Position numbers and translations under genes: made by a program | In this document: positions 8,906-17,153 of the stretch, piece by piece | Numbering within the stretch: position 1 is the stretch's first letter | How the letters are laid out: every line of letters starts with the position of its first letter | Notes under the pieces: generated by a model | What the model was told of the DNA's origin: nothing | Seen by the model: the letters and a program-made list of their open reading frames with translations, nothing else | Databases searched by the model: none | Source of the DNA: Rhodococcus oxybenzonivorans | GTDB lineage: Bacteria > Actinomycetota > Actinomycetes > Mycobacteriales > Mycobacteriaceae | DNA: 64,000 bases | Reading direction: 5' to 3' | Assembly: GCF_003130705.1 (NCBI RefSeq) | Contig: NZ_CP021356.1 | Span: forward strand, 62,001 to 126,000

Positions 8906-9538
8906 TCAGGCCGGCTTGTGCGCGAGGATGCGAAATCCGATGCTTCCCATACCACTTCGGTGGACCGTGTCGATGACGAACCCGGCACGGTCGAGGTAGG
9001 GTCTCGGATCGCGGGTGAGGTGGTCGGTGCCGAAGCGCACGGACAGCGGTTCGACCGCACGCATCAGGGTGAGACCGAGCCGGTTGGTCGCCGGCCCGTG
9101 CTCGGCCAACACCATCTGCCCGCCCGGGACCAACACCCGTAGCGCTTCCTCGCTCGCCTTCAGCGGGTCGGGGATCGCGCAATACGTGAAGGTCGAGATC
9201 ACCGTATCGACGGACGCGTCCGGCACGTCCAGTGCCTGAGCATCACCGCGGCGAACCTCGACCCGGTCGAGTCGGTAGTCGGCGATCCGCCGGCGTGCGA
9301 CGTCGAGCATCCCCTCGGACAAATCGACACCGATCACACTCTCGACCTGCGGCCCGTACAAGGGCAGGTTGAGTCCGGTCCCGACCGCGATCTCGAGTAC
9401 CCGGCCGCGGGCCTGCGCGACCGCCCAGCCCCGCGCCGGTCCGAGCACGAACCGTTCGAAGAATCCCATCTGCGTGTCGTAGTGCCGCGCCATCGCGTCG
9501 AAGACCTTCTCCACCTTGGCGTTCCCGGGTTGACGCAT
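8906..9538 (-). CDS. Class I SAM-dependent methyltransferase
   Basis: The product has 210 residues from the ATG at 9538, chosen over the upstream alternative because GGAGG sits four bases before it. Motif I (VLEIAVGTGLNLPLY), an acidic motif II (VIGVDLSEGMLDVA) and the YCAIPDP region place it with UbiE/PmtA-type small-molecule or phospholipid methyltransferases. No metal-binding cysteines typical of ArsM are present. It converges with the radical SAM fragment. The substrate is unknown. Confidence 0.8.
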   Translation of the reverse strand: MRQPGNAKVEKVFDAMARHYDTQMGFFERFVLGPARGWAVAQARGRVLEIAVGTGLNLPLYGPQVESVIGVDLSEGMLDVARRRIADYRLDRVEVRRGDAQALDVPDASVDTVISTFTYCAIPDPLKASEEALRVLVPGGQMVLAEHGPATNRLGLTLMRAVEPLSVRFGTDHLTRDPRPYLDRAGFVIDTVHRSGMGSIGFRILAHKPA

Positions 9539-9671
9539 CCCAACCTCCAACCGGACCTCCGTGTGGTCTGACCCCCTCAACACTACATAGGACGACACCC
9601 GCCGGCTGGACGAGAGCTTCGCGGCGGTCGATTTCTTCGAGACCTGAATAAAGAAATTTCTGTACCGTCAG

Positions 9672-10055
9672 GTGAAACCTGGTGCACAGCGACGCGCTTT
9701 CCGGTTCGGCTACACCTTGTCGGCGACACCGGTCGCACCGCCGCCGGCGTTGGGCGCGCCGATCGTCGCCGTCGCCGACGGGGAGGTTATCAATGCCGGA
9801 CCAGACCAGGGGTACGGGCTGTGGGTGCGGATTCGGCACGACGACGGGACCATCATCACCTACGGCCACAACAACGACAACCTCGTCGAGGTCGGCCAGC
9901 GTGTGAAAGCCGGTCAGAAGATCGCAACCATCGGGAACAGGGGCAACTCGACCGGGGCGCACCTGCACTTCGAAGTGGAAACCCCCGACGGGGACAAGAC
10001 TGACCCCCTCAAATGGCTCACCAAACGAGGAGCGTCGATCATCGGGATCGACTGA
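9672..10055 (+). pseudogene. M23 peptidase domain, 5'-truncated
   Basis: From about 9740 the frame encodes the second half of an M23 (lysostaphin-type) domain: GAPIVAVADGEVINAGPDQG, YGLWVRIRHDDGTIITYGHN and the HLHFE zinc motif. The first zinc motif (HxxxD), the linker and any signal peptide are absent. A GTG at 9672 could open the frame, but the first 25 residues look unrelated. It is paralogous to the intact M23 gene at 42.4-43.2 kb. Without the first zinc ligands it should be inactive. Confidence 0.7.
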
Positions 10056-10107
10056 CGGAAGGCTTACTGCTCCGTCCCGGCGCGAGGCACGGGCCGCACT
10101 CCGTCCG

Positions 10108-10998
10108 CTACCCGTTCGCCGCCGCGCGTGGCTTCCTGCTGCATGGGTCCGACGAAGGGCTGACGGGGAGCGGCGTGTCGCCGCGGGGCGTCAAGGTGAT
10201 GGGTGCCCCTTGCCGTGTGAGAGCCCGCACCAGCTCGTGTGCGAATTCTTCGGGGTGGGTGACGAAACCGATGTGCCCACCGGGTAGTTCGATCACGTCC
10301 CGACCGACTTTCCTTCCCAGTTCCATGTTCACCTCGTAGCACGGATATCCACGCGATTCCCGCCCGACCGCCGGGACGATCCGATCGGCGTGCGCCGCAA
10401 GCACGTCCAGGTCGAGGTCGACGGCGGGATACTGGCGCAGCTCGTGATCGAACCAGTAGGTCGCGTTGGCCGGGTTCTTGGGGGCGCGGGCCATCGCCAG
10501 CCGGTCGGACTCCGCGAAGGTCTGTTCGCGAAATTCCACGAGTGCCGGCTCGATGTCGGATGTGCGGTAGAGGTCGTACAGGCGGGAGAAGAAGTCCACC
10601 CACTTCTGTCCCTCGGGCAGTTGCCGCACGGCCGGCGGTTCGAAGGGAACGAGCGCGTCCACCACAGTCGGGTGGCGGGTGAGGAGTTCGAGGGCCACAA
10701 TCGCTCCTGAGCTGGCGCCGAGGACGATCGCGGGTTCGACGCTGACCCACTCGATCAAGCGCCGGACATCATCGGCGTCGGTCGCGAGGCGTCGACCGTA
10801 GTCCTGTGGCCCGTCGAGCCGACTCCGGGAGAAGCCGCGGCGGTCGTAGATGAGCACGGTGTACTGCGCTGTCAGGTGGTCGGTCACTATTCTGAATCCG
10901 TCGGCGTTGCCGCCCGCTCCAGGGATCATCAGAAGGAGGGGCCCGCTGCCGTGGGTCTCGTAGTAGAGCCGGGCGCCGGGAACGTCGAGGGTACTCAT
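10108..10998 (-). CDS. Alpha/beta hydrolase
   Basis: The 296-residue protein has the alpha/beta-hydrolase fold signature: oxyanion motif MIPGAGGNADGF, YDRRGFSRS, the nucleophile elbow GASSG (Ser at about residue 95) and a C-terminal catalytic His in PGGHIGF. The ATG overlaps the stop of the upstream membrane-protein gene (ATGA), so the two are translationally coupled. It is cytoplasmic (no signal peptide). The substrate is unknown. The last 25 residues are a low-complexity tail. Confidence 0.85.
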   Translation of the reverse strand: MSTLDVPGARLYYETHGSGPLLLMIPGAGGNADGFRIVTDHLTAQYTVLIYDRRGFSRSRLDGPQDYGRRLATDADDVRRLIEWVSVEPAIVLGASSGAIVALELLTRHPTVVDALVPFEPPAVRQLPEGQKWVDFFSRLYDLYRTSDIEPALVEFREQTFAESDRLAMARAPKNPANATYWFDHELRQYPAVDLDLDVLAAHADRIVPAVGRESRGYPCYEVNMELGRKVGRDVIELPGGHIGFVTHPEEFAHELVRALTRQGAPITLTPRGDTPLPVSPSSDPCSRKPRAAANG

Positions 10999-11345
10999 TT
11001 GTGGCGCTTGTTCCGGGGCACTATGGCCGACCGCAACGCGGGGCCGATTCCGTGCGCGTGAGGCGGCCGCCGCGACCGGGTCGGGCCCAGTAACCGGCCG
11101 CGCAGCCCGGGCACCGACAGGGTCACCGCCGCGGCCACGAGTATTACCACCAGGACGGCGCCGTGGCCGACAGCGAGTGAGATTCCCAGCCAGCCGGGCA
11201 GGAGCAGGATGAGGGCGATGATGCCGAGTTTGACGAGGATGATCCCGAACACGATCACCCGCGGGCGGCCGCGCGTCGTGGATCCGTGCCCGTCCCCGAC
11301 GCCGGGGTCATCATGTGAGTCGGGGTCGGGGTGCGGGTCGGTCAT
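10995..11345 (-). CDS. Small membrane protein, function unknown
   Basis: The 116-residue product from the ATG at 11345 has an acidic His/Asp-rich N-terminus (DPHPDPDSHDDPGVGDGHG) and two hydrophobic helices (VIVFGIILVKLGIIALILLL, and a Val/Ala-rich second one). The tail is basic. AAGGA lies upstream of the chosen ATG. It overlaps the hydrolase by four bases and follows a DinB-like gene, so DinB, membrane protein and hydrolase may be one operon. I do not recognise a family. Confidence 0.6.
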   Translation of the reverse strand: MTDPHPDPDSHDDPGVGDGHGSTTRGRPRVIVFGIILVKLGIIALILLLPGWLGISLAVGHGAVLVVILVAAAVTLSVPGLRGRLLGPTRSRRPPHAHGIGPALRSAIVPRNKRHK

Positions 11346-11449
11346 GGGCGTGTCCTTCGTCGCGGCGTGATCATCGACGGGTCGTGGTCGACGCGGTGAA
11401 CTCGATTCGCCGTCCTGCCCCGCAGATGACGCGACGAACGGCGGATTCG

Positions 11450-11929
11450 TCATGAGACTGCCCGTCTCAGCATGTTCAGGTGGGTCGCCTGGTGGGCGAT
11501 GACTGCCTCGATCACCTGCTCCAATGTCCGGCGGCCGTCCGAGAACCGGCTACTCCCTGTCCCCGGCACACTGGCGAGCTGCTCATCGGTCAGGTCGGCC
11601 AGCAGGCCGATCGGGGCCTTGCCTGCGCTCACCCGATCCAGAACCTCCGACGCAGCGGCGGGCGGCTGGGCACGCTCGTGGCCATGGGCGTGCCCATGAC
11701 CATTTCCCGGCGGCCGTCTGCCCGGGCCATACCCGGCGCCCTGCAGGAACCGGCCGAGGAAGTGATAGCCCTCGGCCATGTGTACAGCGAGCGCGCCGAT
11801 GGTGTCTCCGGCACTGTCGTCGGGACACGGCTTGCGCAGATCCGGCCCGCTCAGACTGGCGACCACGTCGGCCATCTCGTCGAGCTGCCGGCTCGCCGTC
11901 GTCATCAGTTCAATGCCTCGTTCGCTCAT
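11450..11929 (-). CDS. DinB-like / damage-inducible-type helical bundle protein
   Basis: The 159-residue product starts at the ATG at 11929. It is predicted all-helical, with spaced histidines (AVHMAEGYHFL, GNGHGHAHGHERA, AVIAHQATHLNML) typical of the DinB/YfiT metal-binding superfamily. The GHGHAHGHE loop is an extra His-rich insertion that could bind metal. It is divergent from the TetR gene, and two palindromes lie in the shared promoter. It is probably repressed by that regulator. The enzymatic role (thiol transfer in some relatives) is unproven. Confidence 0.6.
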   Translation of the reverse strand: MSERGIELMTTASRQLDEMADVVASLSGPDLRKPCPDDSAGDTIGALAVHMAEGYHFLGRFLQGAGYGPGRRPPGNGHGHAHGHERAQPPAAASEVLDRVSAGKAPIGLLADLTDEQLASVPGTGSSRFSDGRRTLEQVIEAVIAHQATHLNMLRRAVS

Positions 11930-11944
11930 AACACGGAGTTTATA

Positions 11945-11957
11945 AGACATTGTGTCT
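11945..11957. promoter_or_regulatory. Palindrome in TetR/DinB divergent promoter (site 1)
   Basis: AGACA-TTG-TGTCT is a perfect inverted repeat 16 bp upstream of the DinB start and 36 bp upstream of the TetR start. A likely operator for the adjacent TetR regulator. Confidence 0.55.
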
Positions 11958-11959
11958 AT

Positions 11960-11977
11960 GACAGTAGCCATGCTGTC
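11960..11977. promoter_or_regulatory. Palindrome in TetR/DinB divergent promoter (site 2)
   Basis: GACAG-N8-CTGTC is a second inverted repeat two bases after the first. It shares the GACA/TGTC half-site, consistent with two regulator dimers or an extended operator. Confidence 0.5.
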
Positions 11978-11992
11978 TCTATATCGGGCGAA

Positions 11993-12586
11993 ATGTATCA
12001 TCGGCTGATGCCGAGGCTGTGGAACGAGACGATCGAGTCGCACCGCCGTGAGGTGCGCGATGCGATCCTAGATGCCACCGCGGCGCTGGTCACCGAGCGC
12101 GGGCTGCTGTCGGTCACGATGTCGCAGATCGCCGAAAAGACCGGTATCGGCCGGGCGACGCTGTACAAGTACTTCCCCGACGTCGAGACGCTGCTCTTCG
12201 CCTGGCACGAGCGCCAGATCACGGCCCACCTCGGCTATCTCGTCGAAGCCCGAGACCGGGCCTGGGCCGCCGACCAGCGGCTCGAAGCTGTCCTCGAGGC
12301 GTTCGCCCTCATCACCCACGAATCCCACGGACACCGCGACACCGAACTCGCGGCGCTCCTGCATCGAGGCGAGCACGTGGTGCGGGCGCAGCAGCAGCTC
12401 ACCGAATTCATCAGCGACTTGCTCACCGAGGGAGCGCGGCACGGCGAGATCAGAGACGATATCGCCTCCGATGAGCTTGCGAGGTACTGTCTTCACGCGC
12501 TCACCGCAGCCGCCGGTCTCCCTTCCCTAGCCGCTGTCCAGCGGCTCGTTCAGGTCACCTTGGATGGGTTGCGCCTCGGGCGCTGA
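11993..12586 (+). CDS. TetR/AcrR-family repressor
   Basis: The 197-residue protein has an N-terminal TetR HTH (ILDATAALVTERG, IAEKTGIGRATLYKYFPDVE) and a helical ligand-binding domain with several His residues (THESHGHRDTE, LLHRGEHVV). An in-frame ATG at 12008 is an alternative start. It diverges from the DinB-like gene across about 63 bp holding two palindromes, which is the usual TetR layout. The His-rich stretch suggests, but does not prove, a metal ligand. Confidence 0.85.
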   Translation: MYHRLMPRLWNETIESHRREVRDAILDATAALVTERGLLSVTMSQIAEKTGIGRATLYKYFPDVETLLFAWHERQITAHLGYLVEARDRAWAADQRLEAVLEAFALITHESHGHRDTELAALLHRGEHVVRAQQQLTEFISDLLTEGARHGEIRDDIASDELARYCLHALTAAAGLPSLAAVQRLVQVTLDGLRLGR

Positions 12587-12603
12587 CACGAGCACAACCG
12601 CAA

Positions 12604-12623
12604 GGGCCGGAAATGTCCGGCCC
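12604..12623 (+). terminator. GC-rich hairpin after the TetR gene
   Basis: GGGCCGGA-AATG-TCCGGCCC forms a perfect 8-bp stem 18 bp past the stop. There is no U tract, so it would be an actinobacterial-type hairpin terminator. Confidence 0.5.
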
Positions 12624-12891
12624 ACCTGCTGATGATGACCGCCCGGCAGGGGTTATGTGGACTGCTTCGCCGTCATCGGCGGTCGACTTTAGGCAATCGG
12701 GTATAGCCACAAAGCCGCCAATTGTGTGCTGGCCAACGAATCTGATCGCTATCCAGCCCTCGGTCTGCTGCCGTGGCAGTTGCCGGGGCGCCTGTCTTTG
12801 CCAATCCCCGATTCGTTCGAGTCTTCAGAGGCGTACATCGTTGTCTGACGCAGCCGTTTCCTGATGTGTAACGCCTGCTACATTTCTACGT
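12624..12891. other. Non-coding stretch with a weak palindrome
   Basis: I see no gene. TGTA-N8-TACA at 12867-12882, ten bases before the GTG of the ChrB-like gene, could be that regulator's operator, but the arms are only 4 bp. Confidence 0.3.
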
Positions 12892-13488
12892 GTGACTGAT
12901 GATGCGTCGCTGGCGCGCTGGATCGTGTTGCTACTGAAGCTGCCATCGGAGCCATCCCGGCACCGAGTGGCGGTATGGCGGGAGTTACGCCGAATCGGAG
13001 CGCTGTCACTGGGGCAGGGCGTGTGGGCCGTGCCGGACCTGCCGGTTTTTGCGACTGGCGTCCATCGAGCGCTGGAGCTAACCGAAAAGTCAGACGGAGA
13101 GGCGATTTCCTTGCAGGCCGTGGGCTCCAGCCCCGCCGACGCCGCCCGCTTCCAGGCAATGTTCACCGCCGCCCGGCAGGACGACTGGTCCGAGCTCATA
13201 GCCGACTGCGGCAAGTACGAGGCGGAGCTGGACAAGGAGATCCGCACCGCCAAGTTCACGCTGGCCGAGCTCGAGGAGGAAGAGCAGAGCCTTGAGCGCC
13301 TGCGCCGGTGGCATCGGGATCTGAAGGCCCGCGACGTGTTCGGCACGCCGAATGCTACCGAGGCCACGCAGCGATTGCTGTACTGCACAGAGCGTTTCGA
13401 GGACTACACCGAGCGGGTCTTCGCCGCGCTGCACACACCCGAAGAGTCGGCGGACGGCCTACTGTCCCCGCCGGTGTTCCCACAGTGA
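12892..13488 (+). CDS. ChrB-like / PaaX-related regulator
   Basis: The 198-residue product starts with GTG. It has the ChrB N-terminal pattern (WIVLLLKLPSEPSRHRVAVW, LGALSLGQGVWAVPD) followed by a long charged coiled-coil region (ELDKEIRTAKFTLAELEEEE). ChrB-type proteins are transcriptional regulators of chromate or multidrug efflux and relate to PaaX-type winged helices. The stop overlaps the start of an MFS transporter (TGATG), so they form a sensor/exporter operon. The effector is unknown here, because no ChrA is present. Confidence 0.7.
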   Translation: MTDDASLARWIVLLLKLPSEPSRHRVAVWRELRRIGALSLGQGVWAVPDLPVFATGVHRALELTEKSDGEAISLQAVGSSPADAARFQAMFTAARQDDWSELIADCGKYEAELDKEIRTAKFTLAELEEEEQSLERLRRWHRDLKARDVFGTPNATEATQRLLYCTERFEDYTERVFAALHTPEESADGLLSPPVFPQ

Positions 13489-14654
13489 TGTCGCCGTGGC
13501 GGATGTGGCCGCTATATGCGGCGGGTTTCACTACGGCGTTCGGTGCGCACGGTATTGCCGCGAATCTGGGGGCTGAAACCGGAGATCTGCGCAGTTCTCT
13601 TCTGTATCTGGGATTGTTGCTGGCCCTGTATGACGGCGCGGAGGTGGTGCTCAAACCGGTCTTCGGTTCCATCGCGGACCGGGTGGGCGCTCGTCCGGTG
13701 TTGATCGGTGGGCTGGTAGCGTTCGCGCTCGCTTCCGCCGCATTCGTGGTGGTCGATGATCTGGGCTGGCTGTGGCTGGCCCGTCTCGGGCAGGGCGCGG
13801 GGGCGTCCGCGTTTTCGCCTGCCGCTAGCGCGCTGGTCGCACGGATGAACCCGAAATCGAAGCAGGGCAAGGCGTTCGGAAGTTACGGGTTCTATAAGAG
13901 CATCGGTTACACGCTGGGCCCACTACTCGGTGGTGCCGTCGTCTGGCTGGGAGGGCTGCCACTGTTGTTCGCGCTCATGGCGGTCCTGGCGTGCGCGGTC
14001 GCTGTATGGGTGGGGTGTGTGGTCCCGTCGGTTCCGCCACTGCCGCGGGCCCGGCAGACCGTCGTGGATTTGGCCCGACGCCTGTCGGAGGGGGCGTTCC
14101 TGCGGCCGACCGCAGCTCTGGCCGCGGCAACTGCCGCCCTATCTGTGGGTGTGGGTTTCCTTCCGGTTTCCGGGGCGGACGCCGGTCTCGGCCCGGTCGT
14201 GACCGGAGCCGCGGTTTCGGTTCTCGCGGCGTGCGCGGCCTTGGTGCAGCCGCGCGCCGGACGGGCGTTGGATGCGGGCCGCGTCTCGACAGGCACGGGT
14301 ATCACCGCCGGCCTTTTCATCACCGGCGCCGGTCTGGGTTGCGCGATGCTCCCGGGCCCGGCCGGGGTGCTGCTGGCCGGAATCGGAATCGGGATTGGCA
14401 CTGGGCTGATCACACCGCTGGCCTTCGCGGCCCTGGCCACATCGACACCCGAGGAGCGCATGGGGCAGACGATGGGCGCTGCCGAACTCGGCCGCGAACT
14501 CGGCGACGCGGGCGGGCCCTTGCTGGTCGCCGGCGCAGCCGCGGCCGCCACTCTCGCCGTCGGCTATGCGGTCCTAGCCGTGCTGATCGCAGCATCCCCG
14601 GTGGTGTTGACGCGCCGCAGCGGAGGCCGAAAAGTCGACCCCGTCCTCGACTGA
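13488..14654 (+). CDS. MFS transporter
   Basis: The 388-residue protein has about twelve hydrophobic helices and MFS loop motifs (GSIADRVGARPVL between helices 2 and 3, and LARLGQGAGASAFSPAASAL). It overlaps the upstream ChrB-like gene by one base and is clearly its partner. By family it exports a small molecule by proton antiport; the substrate is not readable. It is the only intact MFS gene in the window; the copies at 5.4 and 31.3 kb are broken. Confidence 0.85.
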   Translation: MSPWRMWPLYAAGFTTAFGAHGIAANLGAETGDLRSSLLYLGLLLALYDGAEVVLKPVFGSIADRVGARPVLIGGLVAFALASAAFVVVDDLGWLWLARLGQGAGASAFSPAASALVARMNPKSKQGKAFGSYGFYKSIGYTLGPLLGGAVVWLGGLPLLFALMAVLACAVAVWVGCVVPSVPPLPRARQTVVDLARRLSEGAFLRPTAALAAATAALSVGVGFLPVSGADAGLGPVVTGAAVSVLAACAALVQPRAGRALDAGRVSTGTGITAGLFITGAGLGCAMLPGPAGVLLAGIGIGIGTGLITPLAFAALATSTPEERMGQTMGAAELGRELGDAGGPLLVAGAAAAATLAVGYAVLAVLIAASPVVLTRRSGGRKVDPVLD

Positions 14655-14714
14655 GTCTTCCGACCGTCCCCTCTTCGCGCCCGCACTTCAGGCAAGGATC
14701 AGTGGTGTGCGGGC

Positions 14715-15186
14715 CGCGACGGCTCAACCGACGCCAACCAGATCACGGTGTACAACGCCCAGCACGAGTCGCTCACTCAGGAGTGGGCCGACGCCTTCGC
14801 GGGGCCGAGACGGAGATCGAGGTCGAAGTGCGCACCGGCAGCGGCAGGGCAACAGCACGGTCATGAAGGTCATGAATGCCGGTGAGATCCCGGCGTGATC
14901 TACACCACTACTACTGGTTCGGCGATCAGCCCACGTCGCCCTGCACTATTTCAAAACGAGGATCCGGGAGCGTTCGCCAGGGCCTCGGGTAGCGGTCCTG
15001 AAGTCGAGCACGAAGCAGAACGCGGCCCAGCAGTTCCTGAAGTTCGTCACCGGTAAGTCCGGCCAGGAGGTCTTGTGGACCGGGACGCAGACCGGCCGTC
15101 GAGCGGCAAATGGAGGGGGATCGCTGCCCGCGACGGTGTACGCCTACAAAGTCCCACGTCCAGACCCTACTCACGGGGAGGTTCTA
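14715..15186 (+). pseudogene. Fe(3+) ABC-transporter substrate-binding protein, decayed
   Basis: Fragments in different frames follow the order of FutA/FbpA-type proteins. They are DANQITVYNAQHESLTQEWA (N-terminus of the mature protein), TEIEVEVRTGSG, VMNAGEIPAGVIYHYYWFGD, HVALHYFKNEDPGAFA, VLKSSTKQNAAQQFLKFVTG and KSGQEVLW. Several frameshifts and a large internal deletion between RTGSG and VMNAGE remove most of the protein. It lies just upstream of a zinc-binding lipoprotein gene. No permease or ATPase for iron is nearby. Confidence 0.75.
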
Positions 15187-15187
15187 A

Positions 15188-15202
15188 TGGTAATGATTCT
15201 CA
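15188..15202. promoter_or_regulatory. Zur-like box
   Basis: TGGTAATGATTCTCA matches the actinobacterial Zur core TGAAAATGATTTTCA at 12 of 15 positions. It lies about 40 bp upstream of the zinc-binding lipoprotein, where a zinc-responsive repressor would act. Confidence 0.6.
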
Positions 15203-15241
15203 ATGCGTGTTTCATGTTGACGCCTGATATAAGGAGTTTCC

Positions 15242-16171
15242 TTGCGTGTGTCCCGAACATTCCGACTCCCCGCCGCGGCCGTGGGTTTATCCCTCACGGC
15301 GGTGCTGACCCTCACCGCATGTGGTTCCGATAATGCGACCGACACGGCTGCTGGCCCGTTGACAGTTGTCGCATCCACCAATGTGTGGGGCAGCGTTGCT
15401 CAGTCGGTCGCCGGTGACAAGGTCGAGGTCACCTCGATCATCACGGAGCCGTCATCGGACCCGCACTCGTTCGAGACCACCCCGTCCGACGCGGCGAAGG
15501 TCTCCGATGCATCCCTCGTCGTCTACAACGGCGGGGGCTACGACCCGTTCGTCGAGGATGTCCTCAGCAGCAATGGCGGAAACAGCGATCAACGTACCGT
15601 CAACGCCTTCGGCCTCCTCGAAAGCCAGTCGCAGGTGCGTGATCAGGGTGAGGCAAACGAGCACGTCTGGTACGACGTCGGCACCGTCGATGCCACGGCG
15701 CAGGCCATCGCAGACGAGTTGGGCGAACTCGATCCAGGCAACGCCGCCACGTACCAGGCGAACGCCGACACCTTCTCCGGTCGGCTCAAGCAGATCACGG
15801 CCGTGACGGACGGCATTGCCGCCACGCAAGGGGGTGCGCCCGTCGCGCAAACCGAACCGATCGCCCACTACCTTCTGGAAGAGTCCTCCGTGAGGGACGT
15901 CACTCCGGAAGGGTTCACCAGCGCCGTCGAGAACGGCAACGACCCTGCAGCCGCCGACATCGCAGCCACCCGCCAACTTTTCACCGACAAACAGGTTCGG
16001 GCACTGGTCTACAACGTGCAGACCGACGATGACGTCACGCGGGACGTGCGGGCGACGGCCGAGGCGGCCGGGATCCCTGTCGTAGAGGTGAACGAAACGC
16101 TGCCCGAGGGACTCGACTACATTCAGTGGCAGACCAACACCGCGAAAGCGTTGGCCGCGGCGCTGCAATAA
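15242..16171 (+). CDS. Zinc ABC-transporter substrate-binding lipoprotein (ZnuA/AztC-like)
   Basis: The start is TTG, set by AAGGAG five bases upstream. The 309-residue product has a lipoprotein signal with lipobox LTAC. The cluster A-I metal-binding features are DPHSFE, NEHVWYDV and EPIAHYLLEE, which supply the usual His ligands, plus the C-terminal VVEVNETLPEGLDY. Family role: capture of Zn2+ (or Mn2+) at the outer face of the membrane for an ABC importer. No ATPase or permease follows, so it must work with components encoded elsewhere. A Zur-like box lies upstream. Confidence 0.85.
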   Translation: MRVSRTFRLPAAAVGLSLTAVLTLTACGSDNATDTAAGPLTVVASTNVWGSVAQSVAGDKVEVTSIITEPSSDPHSFETTPSDAAKVSDASLVVYNGGGYDPFVEDVLSSNGGNSDQRTVNAFGLLESQSQVRDQGEANEHVWYDVGTVDATAQAIADELGELDPGNAATYQANADTFSGRLKQITAVTDGIAATQGGAPVAQTEPIAHYLLEESSVRDVTPEGFTSAVENGNDPAAADIAATRQLFTDKQVRALVYNVQTDDDVTRDVRATAEAAGIPVVEVNETLPEGLDYIQWQTNTAKALAAALQ

Positions 16172-16346
16172 ATCTGATGCAGCCCAGTTTGTTCGAGCCG
16201 CCAAGGCCAGCTCTGCGGCCATGATGTCGCGCAGGGTTCTCTTCATCGCCCCCACCAATGCGTTTCGGGCCGTCGAACTCGAAGTGGTCCTGGCGGGCGG
16301 CGAACGTGAAGCCGTGTCAGGGTTCAGCAGGAAGCGCTCCAGCACC

Positions 16347-17117
16347 TCAACACTGTCCGCGTCGGTCGGCGTGGGCCACGAAGAGGGGGATCGCCACGAA
16401 GCCGCGATCACGGCGGGCTCGGCGAGTCTGGTCACTGATCCAGTCCTCGGCTTGCGTAGCCGTGATCGCCCCGGCGGCAGCCGCAGCGTGGGCGATGTCG
16501 GTGAGCATCGGCAGCAGCGTCTGGTCGGTGAACACACCGGTGTGGACTTCGACCCGGGGATCTCCGAAGCCGGTGTCGAGCAGGAGGTTGCGGTAGCGGC
16601 GAGCCGCCCGCGGCGCCGCGACGGTGTCGGCGCGTGCATGGACGATAGTTCGCGTGAGTGCGGGATGGTCGGAGTCGATGAAGAACCCGTCCCAGTCCTG
16701 GCCGATCAGGACGATCCGTCCTCCCGGGGCCAGCACCCGGTGCGCCTCGGTCAGCGCCGCGGTGGGATCGGCGATGTCGTGAAAGACCTTCTCGGCCCGG
16801 TATCCGTGCACCGAGTGGTCCGCGAGCGGAAGTGAGGCCGCGTCGGCTTGCTCGAACCGGCCCCGTGGCCACCGCCGGCCGGCGATGGTGATCATCTGCT
16901 CATCCAGATCGATCCCCAACGCATCCCATCCCTGCTCGGCCAGCTCGGCGACGGCGCGGCCGGCGCCGCAGCCCACGTCGACAATCACCGCTCCAGGTGG
17001 GGCGGCCAGTAGTTCGATCGATCGTGCCCGTAATGCCGCGGCACCGGGGTAATTGTCGATGACGTCGAGCAGGGCGACGAGGGCCTCGGTATCGGTGGCA
17101 GTGTTGGTGGTTGACAT
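16347..17117 (-). CDS. Class I SAM-dependent methyltransferase
   Basis: The 256-residue protein has motif I (VIVDVGCGAGRAVAEL), motif II (LGIDLDEQMITIA) and motif post-I (RFEQADAASLPLADHS), typical of ubiE/menG-like small-molecule methyltransferases. The ATG lies only a few bases after a plausible -10 element, so the mRNA is probably leaderless. It is divergent from a MerR regulator with a perfect palindrome between them, a layout expected for MerR activation. About 170 bp beyond its stop hold no recognisable gene. Confidence 0.8.
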   Translation of the reverse strand: MSTTNTATDTEALVALLDVIDNYPGAAALRARSIELLAAPPGAVIVDVGCGAGRAVAELAEQGWDALGIDLDEQMITIAGRRWPRGRFEQADAASLPLADHSVHGYRAEKVFHDIADPTAALTEAHRVLAPGGRIVLIGQDWDGFFIDSDHPALTRTIVHARADTVAAPRAARRYRNLLLDTGFGDPRVEVHTGVFTDQTLLPMLTDIAHAAAAAGAITATQAEDWISDQTRRARRDRGFVAIPLFVAHADRRGQC

Positions 17118-17131
17118 GACAGCCAGGATGC

Positions 17132-17153
17132 GACTTCATGTTGACATGAAGTC
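17132..17153. promoter_or_regulatory. MerR operator: perfect 22-bp palindrome
   Basis: GACTTCATGT-TG-ACATGAAGTC is a perfect inverted repeat with 10-bp arms. For the methyltransferase (minus strand) it sits in a 19-bp spacer between TTGACT (-35-like) and CATCCT (-10-like), the long spacer typical of MerR-activated promoters. It also overlaps the MerR ATG at 17146, so occupancy should block MerR's own expression. Confidence 0.7.

Noticed and set aside
9651..9660. AGAAATTTCT palindrome before the M23 fragment
   Set aside because: Only ten bases and upstream of a truncated gene; no regulatory meaning supported.
15452..16639. Long minus-strand frame under the zinc-binding protein and into the methyltransferase region
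   Set aside because: It is antisense to a gene with a signal peptide and known motifs. The short part at 16180-16340 (LVGAMKRTLRDIMAAELALA) might be a remnant, but I recognise no family.
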